DNA from: an uncultured Spirochaetaceae bacterium
GTDB taxonomy: Bacteria; Spirochaetota; Spirochaetia; Sphaerochaetales; Sphaerochaetaceae
Direction: 5' to 3'
Assembly: GCA_944392965.1 (NCBI GenBank)
Contig: CALXYM010000007.1
Coordinates: 1-64,000, forward strand
Length of the DNA stretch: 64,000 nt
Shown: positions 24,511 through 33,401 of the stretch, one piece after another
Numbering within the stretch: position 1 is the stretch's first letter
Layout of the letters: every line of letters begins with the position of its first letter
Made by a program: the position numbers and the translations under genes
The notes under the pieces: generated by a model
The model's database searches: none
What the model saw: the letters and a program-made list of their open reading frames with translations, nothing else
What the model was told of the DNA's origin: nothing

Positions 24511-26048
24511 TGCGTAGGAATATCTACATAAGGCTGCTTTTATCGATTGTCGGCATAACGGTTCTCGTAATGGCCATACAGGTCGTGATGCTTCTCGTCT
24601 CAACCCGGATTGCGGAACGCACTTGGAAGGAGAGGGTTTTCGATGATTATGCCCAGACCCTTTCCACGACATTTCAGGATGCGGGGAGGATATCATTTGC
24701 AGATCTTCTTTATATCCTTGTTGACAGTGCATCAGACAGGGTTGCAGGCCTTTTAGTCCGTGATGATGTCGGTAAGATAAGTATTTCCATTGGCTCTTCG
24801 AGCCGAGGGGGGCTCATCCCTCAGCCTTATGGTGGCGGAGGACGCCTTCTGGATTCCTATAATTCATCCTCTATGGCTATTCCGAGCTCTTTTACGATAT
24901 CTGTAAGTACCACCGAGGACTATATCAATGAGGAGATACGGGTTCCTGAATACCGCATTGATTTATCAACCCGTCCAATTGCTGGAAATGTGATAGTAGA
25001 GGATATCAGAGTAAGTGAGACCGGCCTGGAGGGAACTGAAGCAGTCAGCCTTCCCAGCGTCATTACCCGTGATGATATCGCCGGTTCGATCGTGCTGTAC
25101 AATAATGGTACGGTTTATGGTTATATCGATATAATCGTTTTCGATATTGACGTGTATGGCCCCACTGAAATGCTGTTAAAAGATTTCGCGGGAAAATTCC
25201 TGATTTTCCTTCCCATCGCTGTCTTAATATCCCTTTTGGCAGGATATTTCATCTCCAAGCGTAATGCGAACATGATAAGGGAGATCAGAAGGGCATTAAG
25301 AGAACTCTCAATAGGCAATTATGATGTCTCTATCGACAAGAAACTGGTCAATTATGATGATTTTTCTGTCATTGCGGATAGTATTGAGCATCTGGGTATT
25401 GCTCTTGAAAGGCATCGAAAGTCAAGAAAGGAGTGGCTGAGGAACATAAGCCATGATCTCAATACCCCCGTCACAAGCATGAATATTCTCCTCTCTGGCG
25501 CGGAAGACGGGGTATTCCCTGTTAACAATGATCTTATAAAAGCCGTGAAGAAGGAGAATGATATCCTTTCTGAACGTATCGCAAGTGTTGCCTATTACTC
25601 CAATCTTCTTTATGAGGACAGTACTGTGAACCTTGTTGAGACGGATATCTTTGACGTGATCTCCTCCGCTTTAGAGCACAGGAGCGGATACAAGATCGAA
25701 GGGGATTACGGAAATGTATTCGTAAAGGTTGATTTTGAGCTTATAAAGAGGGCTCTCAAGGAGGTTCTTGATAATGCTGAAGAGTACGGAGAGAAAGGAA
25801 ATGATATCATAATCGAGGTAAAGAAGAATTCTGATGATGTCATCCTTACTGTTACGAACAGGGGTAAGCTACCAGAGCCCAGGCCACCATTTTTTGAACC
25901 ATGGGCGAGGGGAGATGATTCCAGACATGAAGGTGGTTCAGGACTGGGGCTTCCAATAGTGCATCAGATAATGGAGATGCATCATGGATCGGTCCTGATA
26001 GATGAGAAGGATGGTTGCGTATCCGTACGGCTCAGATTTCCTGTATGA
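24510..26048 (+). CDS. Sensor histidine kinase
   Basis: 512 aa inner-membrane sensor. First membrane segment ~8-30; an extracytoplasmic domain of about 200 residues without a recognised fold; second segment ~233-255; HAMP-like linker; H-box WLRNISHDLNTPVTS; N-box VLDNAEEYGEK; and G-box GGSGLGLPIVHQI. A GTG three bases upstream is an alternative start. It partners with the response regulator ahead of it. The 3' end overlaps the convergent phosphodiesterase by 17 bp. Confidence 0.9.
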   Translation: MRRNIYIRLLLSIVGITVLVMAIQVVMLLVSTRIAERTWKERVFDDYAQTLSTTFQDAGRISFADLLYILVDSASDRVAGLLVRDDVGKISISIGSSSRGGLIPQPYGGGGRLLDSYNSSSMAIPSSFTISVSTTEDYINEEIRVPEYRIDLSTRPIAGNVIVEDIRVSETGLEGTEAVSLPSVITRDDIAGSIVLYNNGTVYGYIDIIVFDIDVYGPTEMLLKDFAGKFLIFLPIAVLISLLAGYFISKRNANMIREIRRALRELSIGNYDVSIDKKLVNYDDFSVIADSIEHLGIALERHRKSRKEWLRNISHDLNTPVTSMNILLSGAEDGVFPVNNDLIKAVKKENDILSERIASVAYYSNLLYEDSTVNLVETDIFDVISSALEHRSGYKIEGDYGNVFVKVDFELIKRALKEVLDNAEEYGEKGNDIIIEVKKNSDDVILTVTNRGKLPEPRPPFFEPWARGDDSRHEGGSGLGLPIVHQIMEMHHGSVLIDEKDGCVSVRLRFPV

Positions 26049-26568
26049 CGGAATCATCTGCCATCCTTTTTAAATAGATTCTTCCATCGATGTAAAGAGC
26101 ATAGGAGCGGTCCTGTCCTCCTTTGGGAATTGAGATTGAACCAGGATTGAGAAATATTGTTTCTCCCTCTTTTTTCAATACATGAAGATGCGTATGCCCG
26201 CTGAAAAAGTGGGTATATCCCATTTGGGGCCTGTTTTCCTCATTATATATATGTCCGTGAGTGAGGAATATCGTATTACCATCGGCATATACCAGAGCCT
26301 CCTGGCTCAGGCAAGGGAAGGAGAGCACCATCTGATCCACCTCAGCCTCACAGTTACCCCTTACTGCGAGGATCTTTGGTGCTATCTTCTCCAGCTCTTC
26401 AATCACTCTCTTCGGCTCGTAATTCTGAGGAATGTCGTTTCTCGGTCCGTGGTAGAGGATATCTCCAAGAATGAGTACCTTGTCAGGCATCTCCTCCTCC
26501 GTCTTCTTTACGATGAACTTTGCACTGTCCGAGCATCCGTGTATATCTGAGAAAATTAGAAATTTCAT
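26032..26568 (-). CDS. YfcE-type metallophosphodiesterase
   Basis: 178 aa. Calcineurin-like phosphoesterase motifs: FSDIHG, LGDILYHGPRND, VRGNCE, LTHGH and SGHTH. This set matches YfcE/MJ0936 phosphodiesterases, active on artificial phosphodiesters, with unknown cell substrate. TTGAAG, a 17 bp spacer and TATAAT (26575-26580) lie 6 bases before the ATG: a near-consensus leaderless promoter. Confidence 0.88.
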   Translation of the reverse strand: MKFLIFSDIHGCSDSAKFIVKKTEEEMPDKVLILGDILYHGPRNDIPQNYEPKRVIEELEKIAPKILAVRGNCEAEVDQMVLSFPCLSQEALVYADGNTIFLTHGHIYNEENRPQMGYTHFFSGHTHLHVLKKEGETIFLNPGSISIPKGGQDRSYALYIDGRIYLKRMADDSVIQEI

Positions 26569-26574
26569 GCCCTG

Positions 26575-26642
26575 ATTATAGGTAGCTTTTCCATTATCTT
26601 CAATTACTTGGTTGTCAGGAGTGGCTTCTGATGTGTTATTAT
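26575..26642. promoter_or_regulatory. Divergent leaderless promoters, YfcE-like and hydrolase genes
   Basis: Minus strand: TTGAAG (26598-26603), 17 bp, TATAAT (26575-26580), 6 bases, ATG at 26568. Plus strand: TTGTCA (26612-26617), TGT-TATTAT (hexamer at 26637-26642), 6 bases, ATG at 26649. The whole intergenic space is 80 bp, and the two -35 boxes are back to back. Confidence 0.65.
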
Positions 26643-26648
26643 AAAGCT

Positions 26649-27419
26649 ATGAGGATAATAGAAAAAAAGATTGGAAGAAAGGATGCGGGACTCAGAGTGT
26701 TCCTTCATCATGATTTTTCGTCGGAAGACCATGAGGATATGGTTTTCCCTACTAAGAGGAGAGCCGTCCTTGTCATACCCGGAGGAGCTTATATCCGCGT
26801 TTCAGAGAGGGAGGCAGAACCGATAGCCATCGCCTTTTTCAACAAGGGATATGAGGTTGCGATTCTCAATTATTCTGTTGGTGAGGATATAAGGGAATCA
26901 AATCCGATAGAGGAGGCTTCTCTTGCCATATCCTATCTGAAGAGTCTTGAGAGCGTGGATTCTGAGAAAGTCTGTGCGATAGGATTCTCAGCTGGCGGAC
27001 ACCTTGCCGCGATGCTTGCTGAATATGGAAAGAACTTTAATCAGGACGCCGAACTAAATGCGGTAATTCTTGCCTATCCAGTAATTACGATGGGCGAACA
27101 TGCTCATGCCCTCTCTCGGGACATGATCACCATGGGGGATGAAAGTAAGCGTGACTTATATAGTGCGGAGAAGAATGTGACCTCGTTGTTTCCTCCCTGC
27201 TTCATATGGAGCACGAGAAGCGATGCATCGGTTCCTGTGGAGAACAGTCTCATGATGTACTCATCTCTCGTGAAAAACGGGATATATTCTGAACTTCATG
27301 TCTATCCAAAGGGAAGACACGGTCTTTCTCTTGCAACCAGAGAGACGGGTGTTGAGGAGGAGTATGTCACGTCATGGATCGATGAGTGCTTCCGCTTCCT
27401 AGATAGCGTCCTCTGCTAG
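26649..27419 (+). CDS. Alpha/beta hydrolase (esterase/xylan-esterase-like)
   Basis: 256 aa, no signal peptide. VLVIPGGAYIRVSEREAEP supplies the oxyanion region (GGAY replacing HGGG). The nucleophile elbow is GFSAGGHLAAML, the acid is probably Asp in STRSDASVPVENS, and the His lies in YPKGRHGLSLA. The shape matches BD-FAE/acetylxylan-esterase-like proteins. An in-frame ATG at 26631 would overlap the -10 box, so 26649 is preferred. Converges on the flavoprotein gene with a 4 bp overlap. Confidence 0.85.
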   Translation: MRIIEKKIGRKDAGLRVFLHHDFSSEDHEDMVFPTKRRAVLVIPGGAYIRVSEREAEPIAIAFFNKGYEVAILNYSVGEDIRESNPIEEASLAISYLKSLESVDSEKVCAIGFSAGGHLAAMLAEYGKNFNQDAELNAVILAYPVITMGEHAHALSRDMITMGDESKRDLYSAEKNVTSLFPPCFIWSTRSDASVPVENSLMMYSSLVKNGIYSELHVYPKGRHGLSLATRETGVEEEYVTSWIDECFRFLDSVLC

Positions 27420-28696
27420 AAATACCGGATCATACCCTCGCTTGCCCTTATTCCGCTGGCCCAGGCTCCGGTTATTCCGCGGCTTGTGCCGGCTCCATCT
27501 CCTGCGAAGAACACACCCTCTGCAACCTGGAAGTTCTCATCCTTGTACTCAGGTTTGTTAGCATAGAGCTTTATCTCAGGATAATACATGATCGTAGATG
27601 GATGGAGTACGCCAGGGACTATTGTATCGAGGTTCTTCATTGCCGACCAGATGTAGCGGAGAATCTTGCTCGGCATGGCAAGAGAGATGTCAGAAGGGCA
27701 GGCATCCAGGCTTGGCTTGAAGTCATAAAGGTCTCCATTGAACGTCGCTGCTTTGCTTCTCCTTCCTAGCCGGAAATCCCCTACACGCTGCATCAAGGGC
27801 TTTCCTCCTCCCATGAGGGCGGCAAGAAGTCCCAGATGTTCCGCGAAGCACTGTCCGGAAGCAAGTGGCTCTGTAAAACGTACCGTCTTTAGAAGTGCGA
27901 AGTTCACAAGACCGTTATTCCTGCTCTCGTCTGCTTTGAACGCATGTCCGTTGACGCTGTACCAGATATCTCCACGTTCGGTTGCATACTTCTCTTTTAC
28001 GACATGTGCGTTCCCGCTGTTCGTACAGAAGGTCCTGACCTTTTCCTTGAAGTAGAACTTCGGATCGTAGTAATCCTTTACGATAGGATAGTGTTCGATT
28101 CTCGTCTCTACTCTTATTCCCACGTCGATGATGTTGTCCATGTATTTGATATTAAGCTGATGCATTACATCCTGTAGGAAATGGAAGCCCTGACGGCCAG
28201 GGGCGATCAGTATGCTTTTATATCTGATCTCCCTCTTATCTGTCTTTATAATCTTCTTCTCATTATCTATTGTGAGCATTTCCTCTCCAAGACTGAGCGT
28301 GACGCCAGCTTCAGAGAGCTTTTTCAACAGCTCTTTTATCAGTTCAAGTCCTCCGTCCGTACCAAGATGTGTCTGCTTTATCTCAAGTAGCGAACAGCCG
28401 AGTCTCTCCGCCCTCGCCTGATATGTTTTTATGTTGCTTTTTGAAAGGATGTTCGGCTGGAGGAACTCTATGACCTCATCAAGATACCTGTTTGCATCTT
28501 CTTCATTCCAGTATTCAAATGGAAAACCGATGGGGAATGTGAAATTCATCTTGCAGTCATTTCTCATACCGCCTGTGCTATAGCTTCTCTTATCGAGCAT
28601 CAGGATGCGTGCATCCTTCTTCCTTTTCAGGATTGAAAACGCAGCTCCCATCCCCGCAGGTCCCGATCCTACGATGATTGCATCATACTTCTCCAT
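27416..28696 (-). CDS. FAD-dependent dehydrogenase/oxidoreductase
   Basis: 426 aa. The FAD Rossmann motif is DAIIVGSGPAGMGAAFS at the N-terminus, with a second FAD contact GVFFAGDGAGTSRGITGAWASGIRAS at the C-terminus. The middle part (LIAPGRQGFHFLQ) resembles the family of uncharacterised NAD(P)/FAD-dependent dehydrogenases common in anaerobes. The ATG at 28696 has a strong AAGGAGGAG site; a TTG at 28714 would include that site in the protein. Substrate unknown. Confidence 0.8.
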   Translation of the reverse strand: MEKYDAIIVGSGPAGMGAAFSILKRKKDARILMLDKRSYSTGGMRNDCKMNFTFPIGFPFEYWNEEDANRYLDEVIEFLQPNILSKSNIKTYQARAERLGCSLLEIKQTHLGTDGGLELIKELLKKLSEAGVTLSLGEEMLTIDNEKKIIKTDKREIRYKSILIAPGRQGFHFLQDVMHQLNIKYMDNIIDVGIRVETRIEHYPIVKDYYDPKFYFKEKVRTFCTNSGNAHVVKEKYATERGDIWYSVNGHAFKADESRNNGLVNFALLKTVRFTEPLASGQCFAEHLGLLAALMGGGKPLMQRVGDFRLGRRSKAATFNGDLYDFKPSLDACPSDISLAMPSKILRYIWSAMKNLDTIVPGVLHPSTIMYYPEIKLYANKPEYKDENFQVAEGVFFAGDGAGTSRGITGAWASGIRASEGMIRYF

Positions 28697-28802
28697 GTTC
28701 TCCTCCTTGGACAAGCGTTTAGTCTATCGCATTAATCAGATTTATTTAATACTGAATTAGTTAATATACTGTAAAATCCACATTAAACATAATATATTTT
28801 TG

Positions 28803-28831
28803 TTGTTTATATTCCAAAATCGGAGTAAAAT
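28803..28831 (+). promoter_or_regulatory. Promoter of the Fic-like/aminoacylase operon, leaderless start
   Basis: TTGTTT at 28803-28808, a 17 bp spacer and TAAAAT at 28826-28831, with 6 bases to the ATG at 28838. A GGAG at 28822-28825 is upstream of the -10 box and would not be in the mRNA. Confidence 0.65.
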
Positions 28832-28837
28832 GAAACC

Positions 28838-29725
28838 ATGAAATATATCGATGTCAGTCAAGCAGCTAAGCGCTGGGGGCTTTCGGATAGAAGAATACGA
28901 TATCTCTGCAACGAGGGCAGAATAGACGGGGCCATAAAGATGGGCTGGTCCTGGACCATTCCTGAGGATGCTCCACGTCCGAGGGATGGAAGGGTTTTGA
29001 GACATTTCAAGAACATGGACATCCGTCCTGGCGGAGTTGATGTCGATCGTCTTTTGGAACTTGAAATCCTTCATCCCGTCTCAAGTCAGCTTAAGAGCGA
29101 CAAGAGACTGGCTTCCCTAATCCTCTCTTCTCTCCTTTTCCTCCTTGATAAGGAGAACATACTGATTGAAGAGAAGGATGTTAAACGTATCCTTTCTGGG
29201 AAGATTGTAGCATCAGTAAGCTTGGAATACCACCTCCTAATTGTTAATTTCCGCTCTGTTTTGTTATCTCTGGCGGATATGAAGGATCCTTGGACGGACA
29301 GGGACATGAGGCTCGTCTATTCCCGTCTCATGCAGGGGATAGATGATGTTAATTCCATGAACTACCGTGACGGATACAGCCTAAGGGAGGTTAGGGGAAA
29401 GGACAAGGTCAGGGTCGACGTGCAGATGGAGACACTGCTTGCTCAGTATGAGAGCTGGAAGAATCTGAATGGGATCGTATCAGGAGTAATGCTCTATGGA
29501 GAGCTTGAGAGGATCAGTCCGTTCGAGAAGTACTCGTCTTTCTTCTCCTATCTGGTACTCTCTGGGGAACTATTGAGAAACAACATCCTTCCTCCTCTTT
29601 TCACTCTTGGGGACAAGGATGAATTTGATGGGGCGTACTTCATTGCCTTGAAGAGGGGAAACTACAAGGATTTCACATCATTCATTGAAAGTAGGGTGAT
29701 AAGGAGTTACAGGATAAATGTATGA
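28838..29725 (+). CDS. HTH protein with a degenerate Fic domain
   Basis: 295 aa. Residues 1-52 (YIDVSQAAKRWGLSDRRIRYLC, MGWSWTIPEDA) form the helix-turn-helix head typical of HTH-Fic proteins. Residues ~165-285 follow a Fic fold. Where active Fic enzymes have HPFxDGNGR, this protein has ISPFEKYSSFF: catalytic His is Ser227, and the anion-binding GNGR and Arg are absent. NNILPPLFTLGDKDEFDGAYFIAL then aligns with the usual Fic C-terminal helices. It is probably unable to AMPylate and may have become a DNA-binding or scaffold protein. Overlaps the aminoacylase start by 8 bp. Confidence 0.7.
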   Translation: MKYIDVSQAAKRWGLSDRRIRYLCNEGRIDGAIKMGWSWTIPEDAPRPRDGRVLRHFKNMDIRPGGVDVDRLLELEILHPVSSQLKSDKRLASLILSSLLFLLDKENILIEEKDVKRILSGKIVASVSLEYHLLIVNFRSVLLSLADMKDPWTDRDMRLVYSRLMQGIDDVNSMNYRDGYSLREVRGKDKVRVDVQMETLLAQYESWKNLNGIVSGVMLYGELERISPFEKYSSFFSYLVLSGELLRNNILPPLFTLGDKDEFDGAYFIALKRGNYKDFTSFIESRVIRSYRINV

Positions 29726-31253
29726 TTACGTTTTCAGGAACGCTCTTATCGTAGACGGTACGGGAGAAAAACCTTACCGGGGAGATGTGGCTGTATATTC
29801 ATCCATAATCTGCCTCATCGCAGCTCCTGGTTCTCTTAGTGGAAAACACGTGATAGAGAAGCCTGATATGGTGCTCTCACCAGGATTCATAGACATCCAC
29901 AGCCATGATGATCTTGAAGTTCTTAAAAGGCCGTGGATGGAGGCTAAGCTGACCCAGGGGATAACTCTTGACGTGAACGGGAACTGTGGCATCGGCCTCT
30001 TTCCTCTTCCTGCGGAAACGGATGATCTGATCTCGCTTGTTGAGGATGTCCTTGGATGCTATGAGGGGGAGTGGAACTGGAAAGATTTCTCAACATATAA
30101 AAGTAAGATAGAAGAGGTCGGTCTCGGGATAAACATGGCATTTCTCACTTCCCATTCCGCTCTCCGTCTTTCCGCTCTTGGAAAGGATGTGAGACGTAAA
30201 GCATCAAAGGATGAGGTTTCTCTGATGTGCTCACTGTTGGATATGCAATTGAAAGAAGGTTCAATAGGTTTTTCCACTGGGTTTTATTACTCTCCATGCC
30301 TCTTTGCTGATGAATATGAGCTCCTTTCTCTTCTTGAGGTTGTGAAAGCGAGAAACGGTATGTTCTCAGTACATCACAGATGTGAAGGAGATGATATCCT
30401 TCCGTCATTGAAAGAAGTCCTCTCCCTTGCTCAGAGAAGTGGTGTTCAGCTTGAGATATCACATCTGAAAGCCATAGGAATGAGGAATCAGGATAAGGTT
30501 GAAGAGGCTCTTCGTCTGATTGAGGAGTACAGGGACAATGGGGTTGATGTGAAGTTTGACCAGTATCCATATGAGTACGGTTCAACAAGCCTTTTCTCAT
30601 TGCTGCCGCCCGAGTTCCAGAAGCTTACCAGGATAGAACAGCGTCTTGCTGTCTCTCTTGAAAATGAGAGGGAGGAGATAAAGAGAGAGATTATTTCCCC
30701 TTCCGGCTGGGATAGCATATATTCTCTCGTCGGACCGGAGAATATAAAGATGCTATCTCTTGACAGCCAGAAGGAACTCGAGGGTTTTACTCTTTCTGAG
30801 ATTGCAGAAAAGAGGAATTCCGATCCCTTGGATGTCCTGCTGGATATCCTTGCAGATGAGACGGGGAAGGCAGTGATGATGGATATCACGGAGACAAAGG
30901 ACAACCTCGTCAGGATAATGCGTCACCCCCTGATGGGATTTGGAACGGATTCTCTTTTTTCATCCCCATCTCCTCATCCCCGTACTAGAGAGGCTGCGAT
31001 GCATCTCATAAGGGACTATGTCATTAAAGAAAAGGTGTTGACCCTTGAGGACGCGGTCAGGAGGATGAGCGGAGAGAATGCATTGCGTCTCCGTCTCAAG
31101 GACAGAGGATTCATAAAAGAGGGAATGAAGGGTGACCTTGTATTGTTCAATGCAAAAGAAGGGTGTGTTGATACCGTACTGGTGAACGGTAAGGCCGCTG
31201 TTCTCGATGGCAGATGCATGAAGGACCTTCATGGCATGATCATTACCAGATGA
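29718..31253 (+). CDS. N-acyl-D-amino-acid deacylase family amidohydrolase
   Basis: 511 aa. Metal-site motif FIDIHSHDDLEVL, GNCGIGLFPL with the bridging-Cys position, VHHRCEGDD, ISHLKAIG and GTDSLFSSPSPHPRT identify the D-aminoacylase branch of the amidohydrolase superfamily. These are cytoplasmic zinc enzymes cleaving N-acyl-D-amino acids, useful for D-amino acids from peptidoglycan. Coupled to the Fic-like gene by an 8 bp overlap. A DtxR-type regulator starts 7 bp after it. Confidence 0.87.
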   Translation: MYDYVFRNALIVDGTGEKPYRGDVAVYSSIICLIAAPGSLSGKHVIEKPDMVLSPGFIDIHSHDDLEVLKRPWMEAKLTQGITLDVNGNCGIGLFPLPAETDDLISLVEDVLGCYEGEWNWKDFSTYKSKIEEVGLGINMAFLTSHSALRLSALGKDVRRKASKDEVSLMCSLLDMQLKEGSIGFSTGFYYSPCLFADEYELLSLLEVVKARNGMFSVHHRCEGDDILPSLKEVLSLAQRSGVQLEISHLKAIGMRNQDKVEEALRLIEEYRDNGVDVKFDQYPYEYGSTSLFSLLPPEFQKLTRIEQRLAVSLENEREEIKREIISPSGWDSIYSLVGPENIKMLSLDSQKELEGFTLSEIAEKRNSDPLDVLLDILADETGKAVMMDITETKDNLVRIMRHPLMGFGTDSLFSSPSPHPRTREAAMHLIRDYVIKEKVLTLEDAVRRMSGENALRLRLKDRGFIKEGMKGDLVLFNAKEGCVDTVLVNGKAAVLDGRCMKDLHGMIITR

Positions 31254-31260
31254 GGAAAAG

Positions 31261-31644
31261 ATGTTAAGAGCAGGAGAAGATTACTTAGAGGCGATTTTAC
31301 AACTTGAGAAGGCTCAGGAGAGGGCTGGAGTAAGGATTACGGATATCGCGAAGAAACTTGAGGTTACGAAACCGAGCGTCATCAGGGCGATGAAACAGCT
31401 GCATGCAGAAGGTTATATCGAGCAGGAGGCATATGGGGACATATATCTGACGGAGAAGGGCCGGATGAAGGCCTCGCAGGTCTATCACAGGCACAGTGTC
31501 CTGACCCGGTTCTTCCGTGATGTCCTTTCTGTCGATCCGGTTCAGGCGGAGAAGGACGCATGCCTCATCGAACATTATATCTCACCTGAGAGCATGGAGA
31601 AGCTTGCCTCTTTCGTAGAGGCGGAGACGGGAGAAATCAGATGA
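31261..31644 (+). CDS. DtxR/MntR-family metal-dependent repressor
   Basis: 127 aa. Winged-helix head: EDYLEAILQLEKAQ, VRITDIAKKLEVTKPSVIRAMK, GYIEQEAYGDIYLTEKG. The metal-binding and dimer part (YHRHSVLTRFF, KDACLIEHYIS) lacks the SH3-like C-terminal domain, like MntR. Probably a manganese- or iron-responsive repressor. AGGAA site 4-8 bases upstream; its stop overlaps the HAD gene start, so they are coupled. Confidence 0.88.
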   Translation: MLRAGEDYLEAILQLEKAQERAGVRITDIAKKLEVTKPSVIRAMKQLHAEGYIEQEAYGDIYLTEKGRMKASQVYHRHSVLTRFFRDVLSVDPVQAEKDACLIEHYISPESMEKLASFVEAETGEIR

Positions 31645-32216
31645 GCCTTTATATTTTCGATATGGGGGATGTCGTCCTCCTGGGAGTCAGAACGCTCAGA
31701 AGGATGGCAGACCAGTTCGGCATTGACTATAAGGAGTTCAGAGCTGATTATGCCCTCTATGACAAGCCACTGATGGATGGGTACATGGCACCTGAAGACT
31801 ATTACAGGCATATGGAGATGAGATGGGGGATAAGCATAGAGGAGGATCTTTTCAGGAAATACTTCGACCCGGTACTTAATACACAGCTTATTTCCTATGT
31901 CGATGAACTGAGAGCGAGAGGGGATATCGCGGTAATTGGATCGAATACTTTTGCTCCGCACTGGGATTATATGAAGATCGCCTATAAGGAGATTCCCGAG
32001 CATTTTGACAGGCTATATGCTTCTCATTTGATGCATATATCGAAACCTGTGAAGGCGTTCTGGGAATATATAATGAAGGAAGAGGATGCGACTTCTGATG
32101 AGACCTATTTCATCGATGACAAAAAGGAGAACATAGAGGCCGCTGAAAGCCTTGGAATCAAATGCTTTGAGTTCCTTGGTGACAACGGCGCTCTAAAAGA
32201 GTTCTTAAACCTCTGA
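31641..32216 (+). CDS. HAD-superfamily hydrolase (YihX-like)
   Basis: 191 aa. Motif I is FDMGDVVL (nucleophile Asp, with Gly in place of the usual second Asp, as in YihX-like FDxGN enzymes). The other motifs are GSNTF, a lysine in ISKPVKAFWEYI and FIDDKKENIEAAESLG. Probably a sugar-phosphate phosphatase; substrate unknown. The start overlaps the regulator stop by 4 bp; the 3' end overlaps convergent thiI by 12 bp. Confidence 0.82.
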   Translation: MSLYIFDMGDVVLLGVRTLRRMADQFGIDYKEFRADYALYDKPLMDGYMAPEDYYRHMEMRWGISIEEDLFRKYFDPVLNTQLISYVDELRARGDIAVIGSNTFAPHWDYMKIAYKEIPEHFDRLYASHLMHISKPVKAFWEYIMKEEDATSDETYFIDDKKENIEAAESLGIKCFEFLGDNGALKEFLNL

Positions 32217-33401
32217 TATTTCTTCCTCTCCTAGAGGATTGAAGTAGTAGGTGTCCATGTTTGCTATGGCCTTGTCTATCTCTTCATCCATTTCAAGTGC
32301 ATCGTAGTGCTTTCTCGACTCAGCCTTATCTGGATGAGTGACAGGGTGTTTGGGGGAGAATATCACGCAGCAGTCCTCGTAGGGCAGGATTGACGTCTCG
32401 TATGTCCCAATCTCCTTTGCTGTCTTTATTATCTCTTCCTTGTCCATTCCGACAAGAGGTCTGATGACAAGCATTTCCGTCATGCTGTCCGTGAAACTCA
32501 TTGCATCGAGTGTCTGGGATGCGACCTGGCTTAACGCCTCTCCCGTTACTATAGCACTTGCTCTTCTCTCTTTCGCTATCTTCTCGGCAGTCTGCATCAT
32601 GCTTGCTCTGAACATCAGCGTAGTTTCATCAGGGTAGCTCAGTTTCTTTATTCTGAGCTGTCCGTCTGTGAATGGGACCACATAGAGCCTCGTACCCCCA
32701 AGATATGGGGCGATCAGGGATGCAAGCTTCTTAACCTTCTCCAGTGCAAGATCACTCGTATAAGGATATGCATGGAAGTATATGCAGTCTATCTTCATTC
32801 CTCTTTTTGCCGCTCTTATTGCCGCAACAGGACTGTCAATTCCTCCTGAGAGGAGGAGCATGCCCCTTCCCGCCGTCTGTACGGGAAGTCCTCCCGGTCC
32901 TTTCTCATCATCAGTATAGAGATATGCTTTTTTCCTTATCTCCACGTGGAGGGTATAATCCGGATGTTTTAAATCCACATCCAGAGATGGATACATCTCG
33001 TGAACAGTATCCGCAAGACGGAGTGAAATTTCATAGCTTGAAAGGGGAAAGCTCTTGTCCTCCCTTCTTGCTTCGATCTTGAAAGAGCCCTTTTTGCCGA
33101 AAGGATTCTCCTTCAAGACTTTCTTCGCCGTTTCAACAATCATCTCGATGTCCTTTTCCGTCTCGTATGCCCGTGCGAATCCCGTGATTCCGAACGTGCT
33201 AGAAAGGGCTTTTCTCACCACATCGTCATCTGCATTCTCATCAAGGTGGAGATAGAGCCTTCCTTTCTGCTTCTCAACATTCGCATTCCACTTTTTAAGC
33301 TTGTCCTTTATATTGTGTCTGAGTCTCTTTTCAAAGAGCCCCCTGTTTCCACCTTTTAAGGATATCTCACCTTCTTTTATAAGATAGAGTTTAGATCCCA
33401 C
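32205..33401 (-). CDS. thiI: tRNA 4-thiouridine synthetase ThiI
   Basis: 398 aa. ThiI adenylates U8 of tRNA and installs sulfur; it can also feed thiazole synthesis. N-terminal ferredoxin-like and THUMP domains (KEGEISLKGGNRGLFEKRL), PP-loop LLLSGGIDSPVAA, and a ThiI C-terminal region. No rhodanese tail is present, so sulfur must come from a separate carrier. GTG start at 33401 lies inside the end of the cysteine desulfurase gene (11 bp overlap). Confidence 0.93.
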   Translation of the reverse strand: MGSKLYLIKEGEISLKGGNRGLFEKRLRHNIKDKLKKWNANVEKQKGRLYLHLDENADDDVVRKALSSTFGITGFARAYETEKDIEMIVETAKKVLKENPFGKKGSFKIEARREDKSFPLSSYEISLRLADTVHEMYPSLDVDLKHPDYTLHVEIRKKAYLYTDDEKGPGGLPVQTAGRGMLLLSGGIDSPVAAIRAAKRGMKIDCIYFHAYPYTSDLALEKVKKLASLIAPYLGGTRLYVVPFTDGQLRIKKLSYPDETTLMFRASMMQTAEKIAKERRASAIVTGEALSQVASQTLDAMSFTDSMTEMLVIRPLVGMDKEEIIKTAKEIGTYETSILPYEDCCVIFSPKHPVTHPDKAESRKHYDALEMDEEIDKAIANMDTYYFNPLGEEEISEV

